From NCBI GenBank assembly GCA_029255685.2, contig CM055312.2, positions 6,720,649-6,784,648 on the forward strand: a DNA stretch of 64,000 nucleotides, given 5' to 3'. The notes below the pieces were generated by a model. That model had not been told where the DNA came from and made no database searches. It saw only the letters and a program-made list of their open reading frames with translations. A program made the translations under genes and the position numbers. The stretch's first letter is position 1; each line of letters starts with the position of its first letter. This document shows positions 1-13,792 of this stretch, one piece after another. The stretch comes from Silene conica. Its lineage: Eukaryota; Streptophyta; Magnoliopsida; Caryophyllales; Caryophyllaceae.

Positions 1-513
1 AAAACTACTATGCAAGAGTGATCAACGTTAGTCGTGTATACAAACAGATTCATGCTTATGAAATTACGAACATAAACAGAATTAACAAAACAATGGCTGA
101 CATACCAGATCTCTGACAAAAACGAACCACCCTACCTAGTGTGCAACCACCGTGACTGGTTTCTCCTTCTACCCTGATGTGGCGGCTAAGTTTGTGTGGT
201 TTTAGATCTGAGTTTTGCTTAAGGGTTTAGGGTGAAAACTCACCTTAAGTAAGGCGGCAGGAAGGGTTTACTGCTGGGTTTCTAATTTCCGTCCATGGGC
301 TGCTACTTAGCACGCCAATCGAGGCCCATGGACGTGTTGCTATGAACCCCGGGTTCGAGCCTCAACAACTACACATTACTATTATTATATTAAGGTGGCT
401 AAGTTCCCTTTTCGAGTCCCACCTAAGACCAAAACACCTTGTATTAAACGAGTACGCCCAAGCTTATAAAACAAATGATTTAAATAAAACGAAACCAAAA
501 TGCGGGGTATTAC
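1..513. other. Unassigned stretch, no gene seen
   Basis: I see no convincing coding region. A short pol III B-box-like string (GGTTCGAGCCTC, near 352) follows the palindromic pair CCATGGGC / GCCCATGG at about 293-330 and precedes an ATT-rich stretch. That could be the remains of a SINE, but no good A box or end duplication is visible. The last part, before 514, has no similarity to the matching part of the right-hand LTR at 4,858-5,014. Confidence 0.4.
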
Positions 514-819
514 ACGATCCTCCACGGAGCAACCAAAATAGCTTGCCTCCTTTACGATGCACCCAAGACCTACCCTTAAACACCGAAACACTAACACGAG
601 CTAGGTGACGGAAACGGTTACCTTAAAATCGTATACTAATAACAATATTAGTATACTAGAGAATATTATCTAAATAATATTTAAGAGGATTTTTGTATTT
701 CTTACACTAGAAATATTATTAGAGTTTTATAGTTCTCACACTTAGAAAAATAAAACCTATGATAGAAATGAATTCTAGCAAGCTAGTATATGTGTACCAT
801 TCACATATATATTGGGGTT
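514..819. repeat. 306-bp direct repeat, left copy (LTR core of F)
   Basis: This block matches 5,015-5,320 at a constant offset of 4,501 with no length change and two base differences that I could see. Outside the block both flanks lose similarity abruptly, although the two LTRs of one element should match along their whole length. Confidence 0.85.
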
Positions 820-1599
820 CCGTTAACACTTGCGGTTCCCTTTGTCCTCTCTAGGAACTAATGACAACATATGGAACATTTCCTTTTTGTGTCCTCGCTT
901 AGTTTCTTCTGTGTCCTCTCGTAGTTTCTTCTATCCAATCTCTTAGAGCTCTTCTTAAGGACTCCTTATAGGACTCTTCTCTAAGATCCTATGTTTATTT
1001 CATTGGTTTGCGGGCGTAGAATTTCTCCCACTCTATCCTTTAAATAACCGTTATTTAAGAAGGATAACATTTTCGCCCGTCAACAATAACTCTCATTCGT
1101 TTAAGGTAATCATCTTATAACGAACTGATGTTCTTATGTTTGAATTTGAAGTATTTCACGGGATGCAATTCTAGTTTTTAAGTAAGTCGAATTACTTTTA
1201 TAATGATCCTATCATATTGCTCATGTTATATATCATATAAAAACATTTTAAAAACCAACATGTTTGATTAAGAACAAAAGGATGACTTGGGTTGAAAACC
1301 AAGTCACCACTATTACAACCATTGTTTCAACAAGATTCTTGTCGTACAAGAAATACAAAGTTCTTAATTTAAAATGCAAAATGAAAGAAGACATCAAAAT
1401 GAAAAATTAGAGTCATGCTCTTCATGTCTTCAATCTTGGATGCTACCTTAGCTATCCATGGAAGGAACTTCAAGCTTCCTTTTCCTTTTCCTTGTCCTTG
1501 GAAGGAGTCCCCTTAAAACAATTGAAAAGGGGTTAGAATTAACAACTTGCATCATATACAAAAGTTAATATCATAACATGAATTTAAATGAGAATTATT

Positions 1600-2390
1600 A
1601 CCAACAGCGTGAACCTTTCAAGCTTTAGGTCGGCCAAGTACATCCTGTAATTTCTCTTCCAATGACCAATCTTTGTGCAATAGAGGCACTTATCTTCAAC
1701 CTTTGAAAATGATGTGGAAGCACCTTTCGAAAAGGTCTTCTCTTTGGATGGTGTGGTCATGGATGCCTTCTTGCCTTTCCCTTTTCTACCACTCCCTTTT
1801 AAACTTCCCTTTGTTCATTTTCTCAATGTCGAGCATGTTCTTCTTGGTACTTCGAATAAGTCCCAATTCCCTTTTCGCTTGTGAAAGCATATTAATTAAA
1901 GGAGCGAAGAATTTGATCTATTATGAGATAGTCTGGAACTTCCAATCCTTGCACTTTCAAGATTTCGGATGGCTCAACCCTTTTGAGCACATAAGAACTC
2001 ATAATATGACCCTTATCCGAATTTTTGTTCAAATAAGGCGGAAGTTACTTCATGAAGCAACATCCTAGGAGTTTGAGAAAACACATTCTTAAGCTTAGTG
2101 TAAATCTCATTTTCCGTGCTTAGCACAATCATTCTCTTTTGGGAGATCCGACTCCATGGAGAAAATAATCGTGTGCTTAAGAATGTTCGACTCCTTCATA
2201 TAGGCTTCATAGGCCTCACGAGTCGTAATCGTGGAATGAGTAGTGGGAACGGGAGGAGCGGCTTTGGTAAGGAAACTAATTTTATTGTCACCTTTCGAAG
2301 CTATAATTAATTGAGCTTCCCAAGCTTGCAACGATCCATAAAGGAACGAAGCCATGAAACGAGTGGGAGAGGTGGAGCGTTATTTGCCAT
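1600..2390 (-). mobile_element. Copia gag remnant of element F
   Basis: Read on the minus strand, this resembles a copia gag (UBN2-type). A likely start (MANNAPP...) near 2,390 is followed by a helical region containing EAYEAYMKESN, then by a zinc-knuckle-like CLYCTKIGHWKRN segment at about 1,650-1,690 and a Lys/Arg-rich tail near 1,480. It would have been the nucleocapsid protein of the element. It is broken in several places and is not expected to be expressed. Confidence 0.6.
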
Positions 2391-4857
2391 TGATTGAAAG
2401 TCGAAAATGAACTACAAATGAAAATAAAGGAATTAAAAACATAATTATCGTTTTAATAATTAAACTTGTAAATTTTAAACAAGTTAAACATCTACTTAAT
2501 GATCTCTTACCCAATTAAGTAAATGATCCCGAGACCCAAATACATACTAACTCGGGCACGGTTTAGCCGATACATCCCTTATTAATATGACTCGGTAGAT
2601 TAACTCCTTAATCAATTCTACTTTTAGAACTCTCGGTCGATAAAATTACACTAATTCTTATCTTAGCCCGAACTTATTACCACTACGGTGGCTCGAATAC
2701 CTTCGTCGAGATCAACCAAATTTCGAGAACGTAATCATATTACCCCACTTCACCAAGGTTTGCACCCCGGTTTAACCGAGCCTACTCCCTTATGAAGAAG
2801 ATCCTTCGCGGGTTCTTTACTTTTTGGTAAGGCTATGTCTCGATTTTTAAATAACGTAAGAGATCTTGTCAATTTATTATCTATCTCCTTTAAGTGAACT
2901 AAGTCGGTGAATTATCGATAATTTAATTGACACGGTCGATAAAATCGATGAAATGCATGAGTTTGGATGACGATTTGGCTATGCATGCAAACATGATAAG
3001 CATAAATAAAAGCATAAATAAAACCCTAGTATGGCCTTTCCTAAAATAGAAAATTAAATGTAAAATACAAATTCGGAAACCAACTCCTTTGGTCCCTTGA
3101 ACTTCACACGCGGCACGCATCCCAAGGCAAACTCCGTCTTGGTCGAACTCCTTTCCGAAATGGCACCGTCTTCAAGGATCTCCGGAATTACAAATAATTA
3201 CAAATTTTCTATCTATTTTATACATTATAAAATAAAATAAAACAATAAAATAAAGTGATACGAGATCACATTAAATTACAACCGAATCGATAAACCCTTA
3301 CATTACGAGAATTATCGATTAAATTCTAAGGCCATACTAAGTAAATTACATAATTCAAAATTATGTAAATAAATTATGACATTCATAAACAATAATTAAA
3401 TATGCAATGCTTATGTAAAATGCAAAATCTAAGCCAAATCGTCCTATTTAAACACATTTTAAATATCGTTATTCGTAATAACACGGTTTTATGGAATAAC
3501 GTGATTTAAACATTTTAAAATCACTAATCACTCTATGAATCACTATTCATGATTTAGTTAAGTTTCTTAACACATTTTAGGATTCAAAATTTAGTCTTAC
3601 TTAATTTCGAAAATTAACTTAACTTTTATTTTAATATTGTTCGGTTTTAATCGGTTTTACGGGAAATAACATTAAAATAATCAAACGAGTCATAAAAATT
3701 TCGAAAATTCAAAATTCAAAATTTTGAACATACTGAAAATTTTCTAAAATTTCAGATCCTTAAAATTAAATATTTTCGAAATATACCCTTTTATTTCGTA
3801 AAATATAGCCGTGTACATGCATAATTAATCGAAAAAATCAAAATTACTTCAAAAATTATGTAATAAAATACCAATATAATTTTTACATCTTCCTAGACAC
3901 TCAAAGTATCTGAAAATGCAGGAAAAACAGGCTGAAAACACTGTTTAAGGTCTGAAAAATAAACAATGATTATGACTCTTACAACACTCAATCTCCAATT
4001 CTAACTTTAACCTTTAAAATTAAAATTTAAAGTTTCAGAAACTTTTGGCACTAAATAAAAATATGTTGATGATCATACATAATATGACTAATATGGGTGA
4101 ATTTTTCGGACCATTTAAGTAACTTTTACTATTTTTAATAATTCGTGTCACATATTACGCGATTTTACCGATTAAAATCATTTCTCATGCAAAATTCGAA
4201 ATAATTAGCTCAAAACTTACATGCATGCTAGAAATAATATATGTGACACTATATTAAATTTTTATGGTCAAATTCGAACTTAAACTATTTAAGCTAAAAT
4301 ATGTCACTAATATTACGATTTTTTACGATAAAAATCAATATTCATGCAATATTAACGAAAAATTTCTGGAAAATTCATCATATATTTTAGATATTGCATG
4401 TGACATCTACAAAAAATTTTATAGTTAAATTCATAATATAACTATTTAACCCATATTTAACTCATTTTATGACTATTTAACCACTAAAAATTCATAAACC
4501 ATGCATAAAACTTCAATAATTTCGAAAATTATATATTCATAATATGTTAAATGAATGTGAGAACATATTTAAAATTCTCGGCCAGAAACATTATTTAGCT
4601 ATTTTTCCCATAATAAAACATTTTTAACCGATTTTAGGCATAAATTAAACAATTTAATTACAATATTGACCAATATTATTCCATAAATCATCAAAATGGC
4701 TTAAAACTATTTTAAGACCAGAAAGTATACATGAAATATGATTTTCGTGCATATCCTATATGTACTAATCATTTTCGTTTTTTAATTAAAATCGCATTTT
4801 CTCGCAAAAACGTAAAAATCGAGTTGCATGCAAGCAACCTAATGCTCTGATACCACT

Positions 4858-6129
4858 TGTAGGAAACGTGTAGTCATACTAACATGTTCATATTATTTTG
4901 TCTTACTAATTTGTACTAATTAATCTCATATTAATTTAGTCGATCTTATGCATGCAAAACTAAATGCGGAACAATAACGGAAAGGGCCTTACAATCGGTC
5001 CGAAAAGTGCTAGGACGATCCTCCACGGAGCAACCAAAATAGCTTGCCTCCTTTACGATGCACCCAAGACCTACCCTTAAACACCGAAACACTAACACGA
5101 GCTAGATGACGGAAACGGTTACCTTAAAACCGTATACTAATAACAATATTAGTATACTAGAGAATATTATCTAAATAATATTTAAGAGGATTTTTGTATT
5201 TCTTACACTAGAAATATTATTAGAGTTTTATAGTTCTCACACTTAGAAAAATAAAACCTATGATAGAAATGAATTCTAGCAAGCTAGTATATGTGTACCA
5301 TTCACATATATATTGGGGTTTTGTTTTTAGGCGTGTGGTAGTGTGTATGGTAAGGTTTAAGATGCTCTTTTGTCTTACTTAAAAGCTTAGGGTTGCATGC
5401 CTACTATTAGACATCTTACCTCTCTAATGATTGTGTTTATATTGTCCACAAATATAAACAAATTAGTCTTTCTTACATACACAATCACACGCCACTTTTG
5501 GGTGTAAAATAGTCTTTCATTTTACAATTTGTAATTTGTACAATTGTGTAATATGTAACATCTTATGTGTCATAATTAAATTGTATTAATTTAAAATATA
5601 TTTATCATATAAATATCATTTCTAAATTAATTAAATCATATTTAGAAAATTATTTTAGTAATTCGTAATTACCGTCCCAAAATATGGTTATTATAATAAT
5701 CGTCAATACGATATACACCATTTGTTATAACCACGAACCCTTCTCATTCTATTTCGACATTTCATAAATATCGATTAACATTTGACAATTGACACATTTC
5801 AATTTCAAATATAAATCTTACTTTAAGATTCAACCTCTGAATTCTTGATATACGGTTTTAAGAATATCGATCAATCTGTATCCTATACAATTAATCAATA
5901 TATTATTTAAGGGGTCTGTCCTATAGGTGTGACCTAAAGGGATCAACTGACCACCACCGTCATACGACAGTAATGTCAAACTCTAGTCAGCCAATCATTA
6001 CCGATTAATGTTGGTCAGTTGACTATATCAATTATCGGATCGTCCCTTGCATATTCTTTTCATAAGATTTATGACAATGATTTTATCACTGTCGTGAACG
6101 CACTATTGTTGAGGACACATTTCCCAACA
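4858..6129 (-). repeat. Right-hand (5') LTR of element F
   Basis: The 1,272-bp sequence has TG...CA ends on the minus strand, with the primer-binding site directly inside it. It contains a TATA-rich stretch and the 306-bp block (5,015-5,320) shared with 514-819. The sequence immediately to the right belongs to a Ty3 gag, so this element inserted in or beside that relic. Confidence 0.7.
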
Positions 6130-9100
6130 GAAACCACCCAAACTTCTCTTACAACTCACAAAATGTCCAAAACCCAAATTTTCAAATCAAGTCACAACAA
6201 AACCCGAACTTCCAAGCACAAAAATCAAATTCACCATTTAACAATGCTTCTCCCGAATTTTAAGGGAAAACCTTTACACCGAAACCAACACCATTTCAAT
6301 TACAAAACCAACCATTCCAACAACAAAACCATCAACCATTCCAATCACAAACTCAACAACCTTTCCATCAACAAACTCTACCAAAGACAAATCTTGAGAC
6401 CATGATGGAACAATTGATGACAAACCAAAACCAATTCATAACCAATTCGAATAAAAAACAAGAAGATACCACCACATCCATCAATCAATTGAGAAATCAT
6501 ATGCAAGCATCGCAACGTATGACCGACAACCAAATCTCACAACTTGCCACTCAACTGGGTCAATTGCAAAGCCCGAATCGAATGGAAGATTTCCGCGTAA
6601 GACCGAGGAAAACCCAAAAACCATAAATTCCATATATTTGAGAAGTGGTAGAGAGTTGGAATTCCGGACACCGTTGAAGAAGAGAAAGAGTAGTCAAACG
6701 GAGAAAGTTGTCGTTGAGCCACGAAAGGAAGCGGAAGATGAGCTTGTGGAAATAGAGGTAGAAACACCAATGGTAGTCGATGAGCCGAAAAAGGTAGTTG
6801 AAGAACCGAAACAAAGTGTTGTGAAACCTTATGTGCCACAAATTCCATTTCCCCAAAGGTTGGCAAGGGCAAAGCTTGAGCAAAAATATGGAAAATTCTT
6901 GAAGATGATGAAGGGTATGAGCATCACCATTCCATTCCTTGATGCTGATGCAATCAAGGAAATCCAAACATATGGCAAATTATTGAAGGAATTGGTAGCC
7001 AACAAGAACTCCTTGAATGCCTCACAAACGGTGAATTTGTCTAAAGAATGTAGTGCAATCCTAATGAACGAGATTCCCGCAAAGCTTGAAGATCCGGGGA
7101 GTTTCTCCATACCTTGACTAATTGGGGATGTTCGAGTTGAAAGGGCCTTGTGCGACTTGGGGGCGAGCATTAGTCTCGTGCCACTTAAGATCTTCAAGAA
7201 GTTGGAAGGTTTTGAGCTTTCTCCTACAAGAGTTTCCTTACAACTTGCGGATAGGTTGGTGAGGTATCCAATGGGTCTTGTGGAGGATGTTCCACTCAAG
7301 GTGGGAAAGTTAATCATACCTTGCGATTTTTATGTCATGGACATTCCCGAAGACACTAATGTTCCTATAATCTCGGGGCGCCCATTCCTTGCTACGGGAG
7401 GTGCCCTAATTGATGTCAAGAGTGAGAAGTTATCTCTTCAAGTGGGTGATGAAAAGGTGGAGTTCTCTTTGAACAAGGCTGTGAGTGAGCCTTCGGAAGG
7501 CAAAGCTTGCTACATGTATTCTTGAAGATTGTGTCAACTAAAAAATCAATGAAGGTGACAATAGCTTGCAATGGTTCCTTGAGGGGAAGGTGAAAGCTTG
7601 CAAGGAGCACAAGGAGTATGCCTTGGCAATGGAGGCAACAATCTTGGAGGAACCGGACATGAAGATTGAAAGTTTGAGAAAGGATGGTAAAAAAGAGGAG
7701 AGATCCATGCCTCCTCAAGTGGAGTTGAAACCTCTTCCCTCTACTCTTAAACATGTTTTCCTTGGTTCTAATGACACTTACCCTATTATTGTCAATAGTG
7801 CACTCAATGACATAGAACTCGAAAAATTGCTTGAGGTTGTGAGAAAATACAAAGATGTCATTGGGTACTCTATTGATGATATCAAGGGTATTAGACTATT
7901 AGTCCCTCTTTTTGCATCCACCGCATCCATTTAGAGAATGAGAATTCATCATCCGTAGAACCTCGCCGCCGCCTTAACCCCACCATGAAGAAGGTGGTTA
8001 GAAAGGAGGTGTTGAAGCTCTATGATGCTAGCATTATTTATCCAATTTCCGATAGTGCATGGGTTAGGGCTGAGTAAAAAATCCGATTATCCGAATTATC
8101 CAATATCCGATCCGTATCTGATCCGAAATAATGGATATCTGATCCGAAAAGTGGTTCGGTTTGAATACCCGTATCCGAAATATTTGGATATCGGATCAAA
8201 TACGGATATCAGGTTTAAAAATTTGGATATCCGATATCCGAAAGTTATTGGATCAGATATCAAATATCGGATCGGATACCCGATATCCGTTAATATCCGC
8301 TCCGTATCCGAGATTTGATCCATAAATAGTGCTAGCTAATTTCATAAAATCGTAAATAAACCTATCCACAATTTTAAGTACTAGCTAATTTCAGTTATCC
8401 GATATCCGATATCCACAATATTACGCTAGTTTTCCATGATAGGTAACGGGTTTATGTTTTGTAATATATACCGAATGAAAATAGTATTACGCTAGTTTTC
8501 TTTTTTATTACAATTTGAAAATATATAAAATACACAGAGGGGATATCGGATATCGGATAACTGATCCGAAATTTTCGGATACTAAATTTCGGATATCCGA
8601 TCATTTCGGATCAGATCACGGATACTAAAAATTTGGATTTTCGGATCGGATATCCGATCCGAAGTAGGGTTTCGGATCGGATATTCGATCCATACTCTGC
8701 CCTAGCATGGGTTAGCCCGGTTCATGTTGTATCAAAGAAGGGTGGTGTCACGGTGGTGACAAATGAGAACAATGAGTTGATACCAACAAAAGTCACAACG
8801 GGGTGGAGGATGTGCATCGACTATAGACGCCTCAACAAGGCAACTAGGAAAGACCATTTCCTCCTCCCTTTTATTGATTAAATGTTAGAAAGACTTGCTC
8901 AACACTCTCATTTTTGCTATCTTGATGGATTTTCGGGATTTTTCAAATTCCTATCCATCCAAACGACCAAGAAAAGACCACATTCACTTGTCCATTTGGT
9001 ACATTTGCATATAGGCGCATGCCCTTTGGGCTATGTAATGCGCCGGCTACATTTCAAAGATGCGTGTTAGCTATTTTCTCGGAATATGTTGAGGATATCA

Positions 9101-11190
9101 TGGAAGTGTTTATGGACGATTTCTCGTTGTATCAAATGAGGGGTGTTTAACAAATTTGACAAAGGTTTTGAAAAGGTGTCAAGAGACCGGTTTAGTTTTG
9201 AATTGGGAAAAATGTCACTTCATGGTGACATCCGGGGTAGTTTTGGGTCATGTTGTGTCAAGTAAGGGTTTGGAAGTTGATCAAGCCAAGATTGAGGTCA
9301 TTAAAACCCTACCCCCTCCCACTAGTGTCAAGGGAATTAGAAGTTTTTTAGGTCATGTTGGTTTTTACCGGAGGTTTATTACGGATTTCTCCTTAATTGC
9401 CCGACCTTTGACTATTTTACTTGGTAAAGATATTCCGTTTGTTTTCTCTAATGAATGTTTGATTTCTTTTAATAGGCTTAAGGAAGCTTTGGTCACCGCT
9501 CCAATTATGCAACCACCGATTTGGGGTGAACCGTTCGAGTTGATGTGTGATGCGAGTGACGTGGCGGTAGGTGCGGTTCTTGGCCAAAAAAAAGGATGTC
9601 AAACTTCATGCCATCTACTATGCAAGCAAACTTTGGATGATGCACAAGCCAACTACACCACTACCGAAAAAGAGCTTCTTGCGGTCATATTTGCCATGAA
9701 CAAGTTCCGTTCTTATTTGGTGGGTTCTAAGGTGATAGTCCATACGGATCATTCCGCCCTCAAGCACTTGTTGTTGAAGAAGGATACAAAACCAAGGCTA
9801 ATCCGGTGGATCTTACTCCTCCAAGAATTCGACATGGAAATTAAAGACAAGAAGGGAACGAAGAACTTGGTAGTGGATCATCTTTCACGCCTTGAAAATG
9901 GAAGCTTTGATGAAGTCACACCAATTGATGATTCATTTTCCGATGACCAATTATTTTTACTTGCACTCGTGGAAACTCCTTGGTATGCGGACTTTGTGAA
10001 TTACCTGTTTCGGGAATCATTCCACATGATTATGACTCACACACGATGAAGAAGTTCTTCCATGACATTAAGCAATTCTTTTGGGAGGAACCATGTCTCT
10101 ACAAGTCATGTGCCGATGGGATGATCCGGAGGTGTATACCAAGTGAAGAAGTCAAATCAATCATCAATCATTGTCATGGTATGCCAAGCGGAGGGCATAG
10201 AAGTGCAAGGAAAACCGCTTCAAGAATTCTTCAATGCGGCTTTTATTGGCCAACATTGTTTCATGATGTTGCAATACATGTGAAGGGTTGTTATAAGTGT
10301 CAACGAAGTGGGAACATAACAAGGAGGCACGAGATTCCAATGAATTTCATACTTGAGGTTGTTTTGATGTATGGGGAATAGATTACCAAGGGCCTTTTCC
10401 ATCCTCCTTTGGTAATGAATATATCCTTGTAGCGGTCGACTATGTGAGCAAATGGGTGGAAGCAATACCAACAAAAACTTGTGATGCAAAGTCAGTTACC
10501 AAGCTCTTGCAAACTATCATCTTCCCGAGGTTTGGTGTACCGAGGATTTTGATAAGTGATCGGGGTAGTCATTTCCGGGAGAGAACCTTGGATGCTCTTC
10601 TCAAGAAACATAGGGTGCAACATAGGAGAAGCCTTGCCTATCACCCCCAAGCAAATGGACAAGCCGAAATTTCTAACCGGGAGCTAAAGGTCATCCTCGA
10701 AAAAACGGTGAACCGTTCAAGGAAGGATTGGGCAACCAAGATTTATGATGCGTTGTGGGCCTATCGCACCGCCTTCAAAACACCAATAGGAACTTCACCG
10801 TACCGATTGGTGTATGGAAAGTCGTGCCATCTTCCGGTGGAAATGGAGCATAGAGCTCATTGGGCCATCCGACAATTAAACTTTTGATTTAAAGAGTGCG
10901 GGGGAGAAGAGGTTCCTTGACATAAATGAGCTTGAAGAATTTCGGTTGGAAGCCTATGAAAGTTCTAGGCTCTACAAGGAAAAAAACGAAGCGTGTTCAT
11001 GACAAGACAATTTTCCGGAGAGAATTCAAGAAAAGGGACCTAGTTCTCCTATTCAACTCAAGATTCAAGCTATTCGCGGGAAAGTTAAGGTCGAAATGGT
11101 CGGGGCCATTTACCGTTACTCATGCTTTTCCATATGGGTCGGTGGAGGTAACCGATGGAGATAGAAGCTTCAAGGTAAATGGTAACTGAC
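6130..11190 (+). mobile_element. Broken Ty3/gypsy gag-pol, Tat/Athila-like (element D)
   Basis: Domains in order: an Asn/Gln-rich gag tail with a heptad-like stretch (about 6,130-6,640); an acidic linker (6,640-7,117); an aspartic protease-like domain (about 7,130-7,520, CDLGASISLVP, then IISGRPFLAT); reverse transcriptase (about 7,900-9,400, VHVVSKKGGVTVV, then [12 protein letters not shown]); RNase H (about 9,530-9,900, [30 protein letters not shown]); the integrase HHCC finger and core (about 10,130-10,890, [23 protein letters not shown]); and an integrase tail (10,926-11,189). The protease and integrase wording is that of plant Tat/Athila elements. It has about ten breaks plus a hAT insertion, so it is an old fossil. 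I could not find LTRs for it with confidence. Confidence 0.85.
8065..8704. mobile_element. Non-autonomous hAT element inserted in Ty3 pol
   Basis: The 640-bp element has imperfect terminal inverted repeats (TAGGGCTGAGTA at the left; TAGGGCAGAGTA as the complement of the right end). It is flanked by the 8-bp target duplication GCATGGGT at 8,057-8,064 and 8,705-8,712, as expected for hAT transposition. The interior is full of short CGGATATCCGATCCG-type strings on both strands and encodes nothing convincing. The Ty3 reverse-transcriptase sequence resumes directly after it, so the hAT arrived after the Ty3 element. Confidence 0.88.
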
Positions 11191-12636
11191 TAAAGCATTA
11201 CATAGCCGGATCGCCAATTACAAGGGAGGTAGCTTCTATCCATACCAATCTTGTGCATTAATTGATTGACTCTTTTGGTTGTGTAACGTTTGGCCCATTT
11301 GGCTTGTTTTCATGAACTACTTGATGTTTACACCTTGTGAATATTGTTAATATTGTTTTTATTCGGCCCTTTGGCATTTTGATTGAATTGGTCGAGCCAA
11401 CGACGTTAAACAAAGGAAGCAACCCATGTCATTTTGGAATTTTGAGGTTCTAGGTGTAAAATTTGCATTTTGGGAATTTTTGGAGGCATTTTGAGGAGGC
11501 GATGAGTCGATACGGAGCGGAAAAAGATGAGAAAAATCGGACTTAGGGGTCATTTTATGAGTTTAAGGTGTTTTTAAAGAAAATTGGGTGCGTGGGGTGT
11601 AACTCTGGCAGTCAGGTGTTACAACACCCCACTGGAAGAGTTACACCCAAGAAAAAAAATTGAATCTGGGTGTAAAAGGGGCAGTCGGGTGTTAACAACA
11701 CCCGGCTCAGAGGATTACGCCGGATAGAAGGGCAATTACGAAAAAAATCAAATTATTTAGCACATCCGGCGTAACTTGGGCCCATCCTGTGTAACTCGAG
11801 CACGACCGGTGCATCGTTACACCGGACAGGCTCATTTTTCTGCCTTAATCGTCTTTTTTCTCATAATAATGAAGTAACTAAATAAAATAACCGTCAAAAA
11901 CTAATTATAGTGACAAAAGATTGAAATAATGCGACAAAGTAACTGAAGTTCAATGACCATTTAAGCCAAGCTCTCTTTAGTCCGAAAGATTAACATGACC
12001 CGATATGACTTGACCCGGTTGTCACTTCCGCTTTGACTACTCTCCTTTTGGGCCAGCATTCCTCAAATGGGCTGTGACAACCTCCACGGGCTCCACTAGA
12101 AGAAGAGGTAGCACATTCCAAGTACAACAATAAGTTTCTATTTTGACGGGTATATTCATTATAATTTGTGATTGGGTAGATAAAAGTATAAGACAAGACC
12201 AAAAGTGTCTAGGAAATTACAAATATTTTGTCTTTATCAACTTATATGAGTTTATTTAACCTGTCGAAAATCCATCATAATTTGTGATAGGTTAAATATC
12301 AGTTATTTGGGTAGATAAAAATATAAGACAAGACCAAAAGTGTCTAAAAAATTATAAATAGTTTGTCTTTATCTATTTATATGAGTTTATTTAACCTGTC
12401 GAAAATTTATAATGAATATTATGTGAACGATATTTTGTGTTAATCTTAAGCCTCCTCTCTATTTCCCTCGCAAATTCATTAACTAGTAAATGGGTGAGTG
12501 GGTCACCTTCTTCCTTGTCATTCTATAAAATTAGTCACAAATTCATGTAAATAAGGAAATCTATTAGTTAAATTTAAAAATGATTAATGACATGGTTATA
12601 ATTATAACTTTCTCTAACATAGCTGGAAAAGGCTAC
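11190..12636. other. Non-coding tail downstream of Ty3 pol
   Basis: No gene is seen. At 11,590-11,830 there are several GC-rich inverted motifs of the kind GGGTGTTACAACACCC and CACCCGG/CCGGTG in an otherwise AT-rich tract. They recall the palindromic modules in the LTRs further right and may be part of the Ty3 element's 3' region. An imperfect tandem repeat follows at 12,174-12,420. Confidence 0.5.
12174..12420 (+). repeat. Imperfect tandem repeat, about 135-bp unit
   Basis: Two copies begin with GGGTAGATAAAA at 12,174 and 12,309, both followed by ATATAAGACAAGACCAAAAG-like text and ending in AACCTGTCGAAAAT. They differ by scattered substitutions, so the duplication is not recent. No coding content. 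Confidence 0.75.
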
Positions 12637-13252
12637 GGATGCACATTGTGTATGGAAAACTCCATACACGACCAATCACGTCGCGTCATATAAATAACCC
12701 GACTTAAACCACATTAGTTAGTTTTAGGGTAGTTTAGTAATTTTACAAGTGTAGTTAACATGTAGTTATCATTAATTTAGGAAATTTGGTAATTTTGGTT
12801 AAATTTTATTCTCTTAACAAAATTGAATGACTTTATTTGTAAAATAAATATTTCTGTAATATGTAAATCAATTAATCTTTTTGGAATTTATATTTAAATT
12901 TTTGTTTTAGTTAGTAACTAATCAATAATAATAATTTTTTAAGAAATAATATTATATATTTTCATTTTTTTAGAATTGGTTTAGTTATTAATAAAAAATA
13001 ATATTCCAGAAACTATTATTTGGAAATTAACAATTTTTTTAAAAAACAAAAATTAATTAAATCTCAAAAAACGAAATTCATTAAACTAGAAAAAATGAAA
13101 TCATTACATTAAAAAGAAAGAAATTCATTACATAAAAAAACGAAATTTTATAGGAAATACGAAAATTAATTATATTTTGGAAATACGAAAATTAATTTTT
13201 GGAGATACGAAATTAATTACATAAAAACTAAAAATTTAAAAATGTTATTAGT

Positions 13253-13323
13253 GGGGTTTGAACTTGAGATGAGTTATACACTTACACATAAGCCAATGTT
13301 TGCAAGCAGAGTTTTAACCAATT
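13253..13323 (-). other. tRNA-like A-box/B-box module in left arm
   Basis: Read on the minus strand, an A-box-like AATTGGTTAAAACTC is followed about 45 bases later by a B-box-like AAGTTCAAACCCC. The mirror copy in the right arm is better preserved. Neither folds into a full tRNA. Confidence 0.4.
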
Positions 13324-13792
13324 AATCATAGGTATCAACACCTCTATTTATGAATTACAATTGTTAATATTTTGAAATCTACTAAAATAATATATTTAGG
13401 GAATGAAAGCTACTAAAGTAATATTTACAAGATTTTAAATCATATACTTTACTAATGCAGGAGCCAATCCGCTGACATGGCATCACTAAAAACAACCTTC
13501 GTCTGACGTGGCACGATTTCAGAGCTACTGGAAGATTTCCAAAAAAAATACAGATTTAAGCAACTAATAGTCAAGATTGCAATATTCCATAATATTTTTT
13601 ACTGCAGAAATTCCTTTAGTTTAGGAAAAAAGTCAAATAATAGTCAATATTTTAGGAATGCAATAATGTTCTGCAAAGTTTTTAGAATAATCTTTTCAGT
13701 GATTTTCGTTCACGGGATAATGCAATAACAAATCATGGAATAATGCAATATAATAACAAATCACGGGGTTGTTACTATATTGCATTACTAGG

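Larger units (their letters stand above)
514..6129 (-). mobile_element. Broken Ty1/copia relic (element F)
   Basis: This is an old minus-strand copia-type element. Its right LTR is 4,858-6,129: on the minus strand it opens TGTTGGGAAATGTGTCC and closes CCTACA, and it is followed at once by a tRNA-iMet type primer-binding site (reverse complement of TGGTATCAGAGC at about 4,844-4,855). A gag relic lies at about 1,600-2,390. No pol is recognisable. A left LTR-like sequence spans 514-1,260, ending CCAACA. The two LTR-like sequences agree closely over only 306 bp. About 2.4 kb of AT-rich leader-like DNA (2,400-4,840) separates gag from the primer site, and I see no gene in it. The element is badly decayed, with many breaks, and looks old or mosaic. 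It abuts the Ty3 relic on its right. Confidence 0.65.
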
